Of a DNA stretch of 64,000 bases, positions 1-8,943 are shown piece by piece. A program made the position numbers and the translations under genes. Position 1 is the stretch's first letter, and each line of letters opens with the position of its first letter. The notes beneath the pieces are model-generated. The model searched no databases, was not told where the DNA came from, and saw only the letters and a list, made by a program, of their open reading frames with translations. The stretch spans positions 4,216,001 to 4,280,000 of the forward strand of contig NZ_VIVK01000001.1 of assembly GCF_007828865.1 (NCBI RefSeq), given 5' to 3'. Source of the stretch: Kribbella amoyensis. GTDB taxonomy: Bacteria; Actinomycetota; Actinomycetes; Propionibacteriales; Kribbellaceae.

Positions 1-717
1 ATGACCGTTGACGTAGTCCGCCGCCGCCGAGGCGAGGAACACCGCGGCGCCGACCAGGTCCTCCGGCCGCCCCCACCGCCCGGCCGGGATCCGCTCCCGG
101 ATCGAGGCCTCCCGGTCAGGGTCGGCCCGTAGTGCGGTGGTGTTGTCCGTACTGATGTAGCCCGGCGCGATCGCGTTGACCTGGACGCCGGCCGGTCCCC
201 ACTCGTTGGCGAGCGCCTTGGTCAGTCCCGCGACCGCGTGCTTGCTCGCAGTGTAGGCGGGCACCGTGATCCCGCCCTGGAAGCTGAGCAACGACGCGAT
301 CGTGACGATCTTGCCCGCGCCGCGCTCGGCCATCGCGGCCCCGATCGGCCGGGTCACGGCCCAGGTGGAGTTGAGGTTCACATCGATCACGTGCTGCCAG
401 TCGGTGGCCGTGGTCGACGCCGCGGGGGCTCGCCGGATCGTGCCGGCGTTGTTGACCAGGATGTCGATCCGGCGCTCGGCGGCCAGTTCGGTGGCGACCG
501 CCTCGACCGCTTCCGGGTCGGCGAAGTCGGCGGTGACCACGGTCGCCGCGCCGCCGCCGTTCTGCTTGATCGCGTCGAGCGTCTCGTCGACGGCGGTGTC
601 CCGGGCCAGCAGGACCAGGTCCGCCCCGGCCGTGGCGTACCCGGCGGCGATGGCAGCGCCGATCCCGCGCCGGGCGCCGGTGACCAGGGCGGTCCGGCCG
701 GCCAGGGAGAAAGTCAC
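1..717 (-). CDS. kduD: SDR oxidoreductase, KduD-type 2-keto-3-deoxygluconate dehydrogenase (partial)
   Basis: NAD(P)-dependent short-chain dehydrogenase, probably the step after KduI in unsaturated-uronate breakdown (3-deoxy-D-glycero-2,5-hexodiulosonate to 2-keto-3-deoxygluconate). The translation shows the N-terminal cofactor motif TGARRGIG, the structural NNAG motif, the catalytic Ser in IASLLSFQ, and the catalytic YxxxK in YTASKHA, followed by the usual PG region. The GTG start (717-715) overlaps the kduI stop TGA (716-714), so the two genes are likely translationally coupled. The C-terminus is cut off by the window edge after about 239 codons; family members are usually about 250 residues, so only a few are missing. 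The exact substrate rests on the kduI neighbour; the SDR family itself is certain. Confidence 0.85.
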   Translation of the reverse strand, partial: MTFSLAGRTALVTGARRGIGAAIAAGYATAGADLVLLARDTAVDETLDAIKQNGGGAATVVTADFADPEAVEAVATELAAERRIDILVNNAGTIRRAPAASTTATDWQHVIDVNLNSTWAVTRPIGAAMAERGAGKIVTIASLLSFQGGITVPAYTASKHAVAGLTKALANEWGPAGVQVNAIAPGYISTDNTTALRADPDREASIRERIPAGRWGRPEDLVGAAVFLASAAADYVNGH

Positions 718-1553
718 CGCAGCTCCGCCACGTCGACGCCGTCCATGTCGCCGAACGCCTGGTTCTCCCCGGCCATCGCCCAGACGAAGCTGTACGAGGA
801 CGTGCCGGCGCCGGAGTGGATCGACCAGCTCGGCGAGATCACGGCTTGGCGGTCCGCGACCAGCAGGTGCCGGGTCTCGTCGGGTTCGCCGAGGAGGTGC
901 ACGATCCGCTCGGTCTCGGGCAGGCCGAAGTACAAGTAGCACTCGGTCCGGCGGTCGTGGGTGTGCGCGGGCATCGTGTTCCACGTACTGCCCGCGTGCA
1001 GCGTGGTGACCCCGAGCACGACCTGGCAGCTGCGGACGCCGTCGGCGTGGATGTACTGGTCGATGGTCCGCCGGTTCGCGGTCTGCTGGTCGCCGAGCTC
1101 GAGCCGGTTGCCCTCGCCCGGATGGATCAGGGTGGTCGGGTACTCCGTGTGCGCGGCGGCGGAGAACACGTAGAACGCGGCCTCCTCGCCCTTGAACACG
1201 ACCTCGCGCGCACCGCGTCCGGCGTACAGGCAGGCGCCGGTGGTGAGCTCGTACTTGGTGCCGTCGACGGTGATCGTGCCGGGACCGCCGACGTTGACGA
1301 TGCCGGCCTCGCGACGCTCCAGGAAGTACTCGCTGCGCAGCTCCGGCCAGGTGCCGAGGGTGAGCGGCCCGGAGACCGGACGGGCGCCGGCCAGCACGAT
1401 CCGGTCGTGGTGGGTGAGCACCGCGGTGATCGTGTCCGGGGTGAACAGGTCGTCGACCAGGTACGCCGCGCGGAGACCGGCGGTGTCGAACCCGGGGACC
1501 TGGGCGGGGTGGGTGGCGTGCCTGACCTGGAGAGGGTGCTGAGGTGTCGTCAC
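714..1553 (-). CDS. kduI: 5-keto-4-deoxyuronate isomerase (4-deoxy-L-threo-5-hexosulose-uronate ketol-isomerase)
   Basis: Cupin-fold zinc isomerase that converts 4-deoxy-L-threo-5-hexosulose uronate, the product of polysaccharide lyases acting on pectin or glycosaminoglycans. The translation carries the typical N-terminus VRHATHP, the metal-binding HTHDRRTE segment (two His and a Glu) and a later His in SWSIHSGAG. I start it at GTG 1553-1551 (279 residues, the family's usual length), not at the in-frame ATG at 1580-1578. The promoter-like TTGACA-N17-GAACCT on this strand would begin transcription at that GTG, giving a leaderless mRNA, whereas the ATG lies between the -35 and -10. It is followed by, and overlaps, kduD. 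A GAAC/GTTC palindrome overlaps the start. Confidence 0.93.
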   Translation of the reverse strand: MTTPQHPLQVRHATHPAQVPGFDTAGLRAAYLVDDLFTPDTITAVLTHHDRIVLAGARPVSGPLTLGTWPELRSEYFLERREAGIVNVGGPGTITVDGTKYELTTGACLYAGRGAREVVFKGEEAAFYVFSAAAHTEYPTTLIHPGEGNRLELGDQQTANRRTIDQYIHADGVRSCQVVLGVTTLHAGSTWNTMPAHTHDRRTECYLYFGLPETERIVHLLGEPDETRHLLVADRQAVISPSWSIHSGAGTSSYSFVWAMAGENQAFGDMDGVDVAELR

Positions 1554-1675
1554 AGAACAAGGTTCTATTCCACGGAACATCCTGTCAAACGCTGCCGGGT
1601 CGTGAAACGCTCTGCTGCGGTTCTATGGCGATTGCGGTTCCGCCTCTTGACACCGTGTTCTGGTGAATGGAACCT
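1554..1675. promoter_or_regulatory. Divergent kduI / symporter promoters with GAAC-GTTC operator-like sites
   Basis: Two back-to-back promoters of the same build. On the minus strand TTGACA is at 1588-1583 and GAACCT at 1565-1560, 17 bp apart. On the plus strand TTGACA is at 1647-1652 and GAACCT at 1670-1675, also 17 bp apart. Both spacers contain a TGTTC...GAAT element ending in GAAC. AGAACAAGGTTCT (1554-1566) is a perfect-arm palindrome over the kduI -10 and start. A cleaner copy of the same type lies at 3232-3246. The half-site resembles IclR/KdgR-type operators; no such regulator gene is in the window, so the protein is unknown. Confidence 0.6.
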
Positions 1676-1707
1676 CCGAGTGACGTCCCGCCCACTGGAG
1701 GTAACCC

Positions 1708-3222
1708 ATGACCGCACTCGACTGGTCGGTTCTGGCCGGCTATTTCGTGTTGATGGTGCTGATCGGGGTCTGGTCCCGCACCAAGATCAAGACCGTCGTC
1801 GACTACTTCACCACCGGCGGCCGGATCCCGTGGTGGTTGTCGGGGATCTCGCACCACATGTCCGGTTACAGCGCGGTCATGTTCGTCGCCTTCGCCGCGG
1901 TCGCCTACAGCTACGGCATCACGGTCTACGTCTGGTGGGCGGTCTCGATCGGCGTCGGGGTCGGGATCGGGGCGTTCGTCTTCGCCGCCCGCTGGAACCG
2001 GCTGCGCGCGAAACACGGCGTCGTCTCCCCGCTGGAGTACCTGGCCCGGCGGTACAACCTGCCGACCCAGCAGGCGCTCGCGTACTCCGGGGCCGCGCTC
2101 AAGGTGGTCGACATCGCCTCGAAGTGGGTGGCGATCGCCGTCCTGCTGAACGGCTTCACCGGCGTACCGATCCGCTGGGGCATCCTGCTCACCGGTGTGG
2201 TGACGATGCTGTACGCGACGCTCGGCGGGTTGTGGGCCGACGTGCTGACCGATTTCGGCCAGTTCGTCATCCAGTTCGCGGCCGGGATCGCGATGTTCGT
2301 CGGCGTGCTCACCCACCTCGACGGGATCCCGACCCTGTGGACGATGTGGGACCGGCTGCCCGAGGGACACGGTGATCCGCTGAACGGCCCGTACACCACG
2401 GTGTTCCTGATCGCGTTCCTGTTCATCAAGACGTTCGAGTACAACGGCGGCATGTGGAACCTGGCGCAGCGGTACATGGCGGCGCCGAGCGGGTCCGAGG
2501 CGAAGCGGTCCGCGTTGCTCTCGTCGGTGCTGTGGCTGATCTGGCCGCTGGTGCTGTTCATCCCGATGTGCGCGGCGCCGTTGCTCGTGCCGGATCTCGG
2601 CAAGCCGGAGCAGTCGTACGTCGAACTGGCGCAGCTGTTGTTGCCGACCGGGCTGATCGGGCTCGTGCTGGCCGGGTTCTTCTCGCACACTATGGCGATG
2701 GTCGCCTCCGACGCGAACGTGATCTCGTCCGTGATCACCCGCGACCTCGGCCCGGTGCTGGTCCCGAAGCTGCGCCGGCTGAGCGACGCGGCCACGCTGA
2801 AGTTCGCCCGGATCACCACCTTCACCTTCGTCACGGTGAGCATGCTGATCGCGATCGCGACCAACGGGCAGGGCGTGGTACTGAAGATCGTGGTGGACCT
2901 GGTGGCCGCGACGATGGGGCCGATCTCGATCCCGTTGATGCTCGGCCTGCTGCCCTGGTTCAAGCGCAGCGGGGCGCGGGCGGCGCTGGTCTCGTGGGCG
3001 GTCGGACTGGTGGTCTGGGCGATCGTCAAGTGGGGGATCGGGTCGACCGACACCACGCTGGTCGTTGCGTTGCCGTTGGCAACTTCCTTGGTGGTGTACG
3101 TCGGGCTCGGGTTGCTGCTGCCGGAACGCCGGGCCGACGTGGACGAGTTGGTCGACTCGCTGAACTCCGACCCGGACGAGACCGACGAGGTGCTCGCCAG
3201 GCGAACGGCCGCGCTGGGCTGA
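1708..3222 (+). CDS. Sodium:solute symporter (SSS/SLC5 family), probable uronate or oligouronate uptake
   Basis: Integral membrane cation-coupled symporter of 504 residues, the usual SSS length, with about 13 hydrophobic segments starting at residues 5-25 and ending near residue 470. The N-terminal sequence has the SSS-typical short first helix followed by a TTGGRIPWW loop, and GLVLAGFFSHTMAMVASDANVISSV matches the conserved sodium-binding region. The ATG is preceded by GGAGGT at 1697-1702. It is divergent from kduI-kduD and shares their promoter element, so uptake of a uronic acid or its lyase product is the natural inference; the substrate cannot be read from the sequence. It is followed by the tautomerase gene. 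Confidence 0.85.
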   Translation: MTALDWSVLAGYFVLMVLIGVWSRTKIKTVVDYFTTGGRIPWWLSGISHHMSGYSAVMFVAFAAVAYSYGITVYVWWAVSIGVGVGIGAFVFAARWNRLRAKHGVVSPLEYLARRYNLPTQQALAYSGAALKVVDIASKWVAIAVLLNGFTGVPIRWGILLTGVVTMLYATLGGLWADVLTDFGQFVIQFAAGIAMFVGVLTHLDGIPTLWTMWDRLPEGHGDPLNGPYTTVFLIAFLFIKTFEYNGGMWNLAQRYMAAPSGSEAKRSALLSSVLWLIWPLVLFIPMCAAPLLVPDLGKPEQSYVELAQLLLPTGLIGLVLAGFFSHTMAMVASDANVISSVITRDLGPVLVPKLRRLSDAATLKFARITTFTFVTVSMLIAIATNGQGVVLKIVVDLVAATMGPISIPLMLGLLPWFKRSGARAALVSWAVGLVVWAIVKWGIGSTDTTLVVALPLATSLVVYVGLGLLLPERRADVDELVDSLNSDPDETDEVLARRTAALG

Positions 3223-3231
3223 GCGTGATTC

Positions 3232-3246
3232 TGGAACAATGTTCCA
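3232..3246. promoter_or_regulatory. 15-bp palindrome TGGAACAATGTTCCA, likely operator
   Basis: Perfect odd-length palindrome (TGGAACA-A-TGTTCCA) between the symporter stop and the tautomerase gene. Its core GGAAC-N3-GTTCC is the same as AGAAC-N3-GTTCT at 1554-1566. IclR-family regulators of uronate genes bind sequences of this kind. It probably puts the downstream tautomerase under the same control as the kdu genes. Confidence 0.65.
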
Positions 3247-3287
3247 TCTGAAAGAACCGACATCACTGATCTGAGGAGCTCGCACTT

Positions 3288-3473
3288 ATGCCGAACATCA
3301 CCGTCGAACTGCTCTCCGGCCGCACCCTGGACCAGCGCCGCGAGTTCGTCGCCGCCGTCACCGACTCCGCCATCGCCATCCTCGGCGCCAAGCGCGAGGC
3401 GGTCCGCATCGTCTTCACCGAGATCGAGAAGTCCGACGTAGCCAACGGCGGAGTCCTCGTCTCCGACTCCTGA
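3288..3473 (+). CDS. 4-oxalocrotonate tautomerase-family protein
   Basis: Small protein of 61 residues, the standard size of a 4-oxalocrotonate tautomerase subunit, which uses the amino-terminal proline as general base. The sequence begins MPNITVELLSGR, so Pro1 is exposed after Met removal, and Arg12 lies close to the position of the catalytic arginine of the family; the C-terminal half has the expected beta strand (VRIVFTEIEK). The ATG is preceded by GAGGAG about 9 nt upstream. It sits behind a GGAAC/GTTCC palindrome after the symporter. A role in isomerising a keto-enol intermediate of uronate catabolism is plausible but not shown. Confidence 0.85.
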   Translation: MPNITVELLSGRTLDQRREFVAAVTDSAIAILGAKREAVRIVFTEIEKSDVANGGVLVSDS

Positions 3474-3494
3474 CCCAGAAGAACCTCTTGAGAG

Positions 3495-4996
<1,502 letters not shown>

Positions 4997-4999
4997 CCC

Positions 5000-6556
5000 T
5001 CAGGCGGTCAGCCGGCGGCGGATCTCGGTGAGGTCCGCCGCGACGTTCGCGATCCGCTCGTCGGTCTCCCGGGCGTAGGCGGCCAGCGAATCGGCGGCGG
5101 ACGTGCAGCGCTCCCGGAGCCGGTCGGCCTGATCCCGCGCCGCCTTCTTGGCCTGCGCGTTCTCCTGACGGACCAGGAGGTAGCGGTTCACGCCGATCCC
5201 GATCAGCACCAGGCCGACCAGGATCCAGAACCAGTGCACCAGCCCGAGTCCCACCGCGACCACCAACCCGGCCGCGGACCACACGCCCGGGCCGGCCAGA
5301 TCGCGGGGCGCCGGCGGACCCACGGTCTCGACGATCGCGGCCTCCGCCTGCGACAACATCAGCGCGTCCGGTCCGTCCGGGCGGATCGTCACCTTCGCGG
5401 AGTTGGCCGCCAGGACCACCTCGGCCGGGCTCGGCCGACTCGCGGTCGCGGCCACCTTCTCGACGCCGGGCAGCACGCTCGGTGCGACCACGCGCAGGGC
5501 GGCGATCGCCAGGTGCGGTTCCTTCCCGTTCTGCAGGTCCTCGCGCAGCAACTGCTCGACCTGGGCGGCCGGATCGCCGATCGTCCCGGCGCCCGCCTTG
5601 CCGTCGCCGGTGATCTGAGCGCGGAGCAGCGCGACCCGGGCCAGCGACTCCCGCTCGGGCTCGCTGCCTTCCGAGATCAGCAGCCGCAGCAAGGCCGACG
5701 CGGAGTACTCGTCGGGCTTCTCGGCTTCGGCGTCCGCGAGGTCGCGGGCCGGCTCCAGCGCCTCGGTGTTCCCGGTGACGGTCTCGACGGCGGAGCGGAT
5801 CCGGCTGACCCGGATCGCCGCCTCCACCTGGTCGGCCACCTCCTCGAACCGGGTCCGCGGCACCGAGTTCGCAGTCCCGCGGCTCTCGATCCGCATCGCC
5901 CAGTCGGCCTGCATCGGTGCGACCGACTGCAGCCGCTTCACCACCAACGCGAGTCCCTCGGCGCCGAATCCGCCTCGCGCGCCCGTGATCCACAGGACGC
6001 GCTGCAACCGGGTGATGGTGCCGTCGGCCGCCGGTACGCCGAACGCGGTGTCCAGCCACTCGGTACGGACCTGGTGGCGCAGGCCGAGCGTCGCGAGCGC
6101 GAGGGAGAGGAACACCGAGGTCCGCCGCTCGTCGACGCGCAGCGCCTCGGCCAACGGCCCTTCGGTGGACGCGGGTGCTTCAGCTGGTCCGTCCTGGACG
6201 CCCTTGCCGCTCAGGGCGATCAGCGCGTCGACCGCCGGCCGCAGCCAGTACCCGGGAACGTCGTCGACCGGCCGGGGCAACGCGGTGTCCGAGGCGAGCG
6301 CGGTGAGGACCTGCCCGGCGTACCGGCGGACCTCGGCGGCGTCGAGGAAGCCGGCCATCTCGTGCCGGATGTCGGACAGTTCCACGTACGCGTCGAACGC
6401 GGCGGACAGCCGTTCCAGCCTGGTCTCGAAGCTGCCCTGGAGCTGGGAGAGGCGGGAACGCAGGCTCGACGTCTCCCAGGCGGCGGACTCCATCTCGCCG
6501 CGGAGCTGGTCGAGCTGCTTGTTCTGCCGGTATTCGGTGTACCAGTCCGACGACAT
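5000..6556 (-). CDS. Coiled-coil membrane protein of unknown function
   Basis: 518-residue protein I cannot assign to a family. The N-terminus (residues 5-60) is a strongly heptad-like helix rich in Gln, Arg and Glu (QNKQLDQLRGEMES...SRLSQLQ). A long, mostly helical Ala/Leu/Arg-rich middle follows. Two closely spaced hydrophobic segments near residues 420-458 (AAGLVVAVGLGLVHWFWILVGLVLIGIGV) are followed by a second charged coiled coil to the end (QAKKAARDQADRLRERC...). Both ends would sit in the cytoplasm if the two helices form a hairpin. It is transcribed towards asd and divergently from fadD. A scaffold or membrane-tethered role is a guess. Confidence 0.8.
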   Translation of the reverse strand: MSSDWYTEYRQNKQLDQLRGEMESAAWETSSLRSRLSQLQGSFETRLERLSAAFDAYVELSDIRHEMAGFLDAAEVRRYAGQVLTALASDTALPRPVDDVPGYWLRPAVDALIALSGKGVQDGPAEAPASTEGPLAEALRVDERRTSVFLSLALATLGLRHQVRTEWLDTAFGVPAADGTITRLQRVLWITGARGGFGAEGLALVVKRLQSVAPMQADWAMRIESRGTANSVPRTRFEEVADQVEAAIRVSRIRSAVETVTGNTEALEPARDLADAEAEKPDEYSASALLRLLISEGSEPERESLARVALLRAQITGDGKAGAGTIGDPAAQVEQLLREDLQNGKEPHLAIAALRVVAPSVLPGVEKVAATASRPSPAEVVLAANSAKVTIRPDGPDALMLSQAEAAIVETVGPPAPRDLAGPGVWSAAGLVVAVGLGLVHWFWILVGLVLIGIGVNRYLLVRQENAQAKKAARDQADRLRERCTSAADSLAAYARETDERIANVAADLTEIRRRLTA

Positions 6557-6607
6557 CGCGCTGACTCACTCCTCGTACTTCCGCAGTTCGGGCCGCAACA
6601 GCATCCC

Positions 6608-6623
6608 GTGACCCCGGGGTCAC
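6608..6623. promoter_or_regulatory. 16-bp perfect palindrome, possible operator
   Basis: GTGACCCCGGGGTCAC lies in the 243-bp divergent gap between the coiled-coil membrane protein and fadD. It has no obvious loop, so it looks more like a dimer binding site than a terminator. No promoter element could be fixed next to it. Confidence 0.4.
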
Positions 6624-6799
6624 CCGGCCGGCCGCGACACGGCGTACGCGCTGGGCGACGGCTCGTGACGGTACCGGGGTGGTGGTCGCGCGCTGTTGCG
6701 GAAAAGTAATGCGGATGCCGGGCTGCGGTGGGCGAGGACCATGGTCACGGGGAGCGGGGTTCACTACTCTGCGGTTACCTGACCCCTGGGAGGCCAGAA

Positions 6800-8635
6800 A
6801 TGAAGCCCGTTGCCGACGGACCGCAGCTCTCCGTACTCAGCTCCCGCAAGGAGCACCTCGCTCAGATGTTCCTCGACCGCGTCGCGGCGACACCGCAGCG
6901 CGAGGCCTTTCGTCACCCGGTCGGCACCGAGTGGAAGTCGGTCACCTGGCAGGAGACCGACGAACTGGTCCGCCGCCGCGGCGCCGGCCTGATCGCGCTC
7001 GGCGTCGAACCCGAGCAGCGCGTCGCCGTCGCCGCGAACACCCGGCTCGAATGGGTGCAGTGCTACCTCGGCGCCGTCGTGGCCGCGGCCGCGACGACGA
7101 CGATCTACCCGACCACGATGGCGGGCGACGTCGCGTACATCGTCGCCGACGCCGAGGTCCAGGTCGTCTTCGCCGAGGACGAGAGCCAGGTCGCCAAGCT
7201 GCGCGAGCACCGGTCCGAGATTCCCTCGCTGCACAAGGTGATCCTGATCGACGGCGAACCCGAGGAGCGCGACGGCGACTGGGTGATCAGCCTGGCCAAA
7301 CTCGACGAGCTCGGCGCGCAGTACCTCGACGAGCACCCGGAGGCGGTCGACGACCGGATCGCGCAGATCAAGCCGGAACACCTCTGCACGCTGGTCTACA
7401 CGTCCGGGACCACCGGACGGCCCAAGGGCGTCCGGTTGCCGCACTCGGTCTGGACGTACGAGGGCGCGGCCGTGGAGGGGATCAAGGTCCTCAGCCCGGA
7501 CGACCTGCAGTACCTCTGGCTGCCGCTGTCGCACGTGTTCGGTCAGGTGTTGCTGGCCGTCCAGTTCCAGATCGGCTTCGCGACCGCGATCGACGGCCGG
7601 GTCGACAAGATCGTCGAGAACGCGGCCGTGGTCCAGCCGACGTTCATGGCCGCCGCGCCGCGGGTCTTCGAGAAGGCGCACGCGCGGATCGTCACGATGA
7701 TGGAGTCCGAGGGCGGGGTGAAGGCCAAACTGTTCCACTGGGCCTTCGGCGTCGGCGCCAAGGTCTCGAAGCTCCGCCAGCAGGGCAAGGAGCCGAGCGG
7801 TGTGCTCGCGGCCCAGTACGCGGTCGCCGACAAGCTCGTGCTGTCGAAGATCCGGGCCCGCTTCGGTGGCCGGATCCGCTTCTTCGTCTCCGGGTCCGCC
7901 GCCCTCGACAAGCACCTGGCGGAGTGGTTCCACGCCGCCGGGCTGCTGATCCTCGAGGGGTACGGGCTGTCCGAGACCGCGGCCGGCTCGTCGCTGAACC
8001 GGCCCGAGAACTACCGGCTCGGCAGCGTCGGCCCGATCTTCCCGGCGTCGGAGTTCAAGATCGCCGAGGACGGCGAGATCCTGATCAAGGGCCCCGGCGT
8101 GATGAGCGGGTACCACAACCTGCCCGAGCAGACCGCCGAGGTGATCGACGCCGACGGCTGGTTCCACACCGGCGACATCGGGCACTTCGAGGACGAGTTC
8201 CTCTTCATCACCGACCGGAAGAAGGACCTCTTCAAGACCTCCGGCGGCAAGTACGTCGCGCCGCAGGTGATCGAGGGTCGCTTCAAGATGATCTGCCCGT
8301 ACGCGAGCCAGTTCCTGGTACACGGCAACCAGCGCAACTTCGTCTCCGCGCTGGTCACGCTCGACCCGGACGCGATCCAGGGCTGGGCCGACCAGAACGG
8401 GCTCGGCGGCAGGACGTACGCGGAGATCGTCACCTCCGACGCGGCGCGCAAGATGGTCGAGGGGTACGTCGACGAGCTCAACGCGGGGCTCAACCGGTGG
8501 GAGTCCATCAAGAAGTTCACCATCCTCGACAGGGATCTCACCGTCGAGGGCGGCGAGATGACGCCCAGCCTGAAACTCAAGCGCAAGCACGTGGAGACGA
8601 CGTACGCCGACGTCCTGGACAAGATGTACGACTGA
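6800..8635 (+). CDS. Long-chain fatty-acid--CoA ligase (AMP-forming), FadD15 type
   Basis: Activates long-chain fatty acids to acyl-CoA via an acyl-adenylate. The 611-residue sequence has the AMP-binding P-loop YTSGTTGRPKGV (about residue 200), the adenylation motif EGYGLSETAAG, the ITDRKKDLFKTSGGKYVAPQ motif with the hinge and C-terminal lysine region, and ends LKLKRKHVE as in actinobacterial FadD15-like enzymes. The start is ATG 6800, preceded by GGGAGG at 6788-6793; the open frame upstream has no family similarity. Single gene followed by a hairpin terminator. Confidence 0.93.
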   Translation: MKPVADGPQLSVLSSRKEHLAQMFLDRVAATPQREAFRHPVGTEWKSVTWQETDELVRRRGAGLIALGVEPEQRVAVAANTRLEWVQCYLGAVVAAAATTTIYPTTMAGDVAYIVADAEVQVVFAEDESQVAKLREHRSEIPSLHKVILIDGEPEERDGDWVISLAKLDELGAQYLDEHPEAVDDRIAQIKPEHLCTLVYTSGTTGRPKGVRLPHSVWTYEGAAVEGIKVLSPDDLQYLWLPLSHVFGQVLLAVQFQIGFATAIDGRVDKIVENAAVVQPTFMAAAPRVFEKAHARIVTMMESEGGVKAKLFHWAFGVGAKVSKLRQQGKEPSGVLAAQYAVADKLVLSKIRARFGGRIRFFVSGSAALDKHLAEWFHAAGLLILEGYGLSETAAGSSLNRPENYRLGSVGPIFPASEFKIAEDGEILIKGPGVMSGYHNLPEQTAEVIDADGWFHTGDIGHFEDEFLFITDRKKDLFKTSGGKYVAPQVIEGRFKMICPYASQFLVHGNQRNFVSALVTLDPDAIQGWADQNGLGGRTYAEIVTSDAARKMVEGYVDELNAGLNRWESIKKFTILDRDLTVEGGEMTPSLKLKRKHVETTYADVLDKMYD

Positions 8636-8648
8636 GCTGCCTTGGTGG

Positions 8649-8692
8649 GGCGGATGCGGGTGCGGCCGGTACGCCGACCCCACGCATCCGCC
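8649..8692 (+). terminator. Hairpin terminator after fadD
   Basis: GGCGGATGCG (8649-8658) pairs perfectly with CGCATCCGCC (8683-8692) around a GC-rich loop that can itself fold, starting 13 bp after the fadD stop. There is no U-tract, as is common in actinobacteria. The rest of the 308-bp gap to the next gene holds only the promoter at 8888-8916. Confidence 0.6.
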
Positions 8693-8887
8693 ACCCGCTC
8701 GCTCCTGTGCTCGTGCGTGCGGTCGTCAGGTGGTGCCGGGGTCTGTCGGTGAACAGCACCGGCTCTCGGCGCGGACAGGTAGTTGCTTCACGCCCCCATT
8801 ACCTCCACCTGAAAGCTTCCGTACCCGCCATCCCGCCTCTGCTCCAGCCACACCTCCACTGCCAAACGCTTGTTGGAGGCCGGGCTG

Positions 8888-8916
8888 TTGTCGGGGGAAC
8901 GCGGTCGTCCTAGTGT
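8888..8916 (+). promoter_or_regulatory. Promoter of the MMPL transporter gene
   Basis: TTGTCG (8888-8893), 17 bp, TAGTGT (8911-8916). Transcription would begin near 8923, about 20 nt before the TTG start of the transporter gene. Confidence 0.5.
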
Positions 8917-8943
8917 CGTGGGCAGGGCTGCCGGGGGATCGAC

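Noticed and set aside
1554..1580. ATG at 1580-1578 as the kduI start
   Set aside because: It lies between the -35 and -10 of the promoter on that strand, and the extra nine residues are outside the family's N-terminus.
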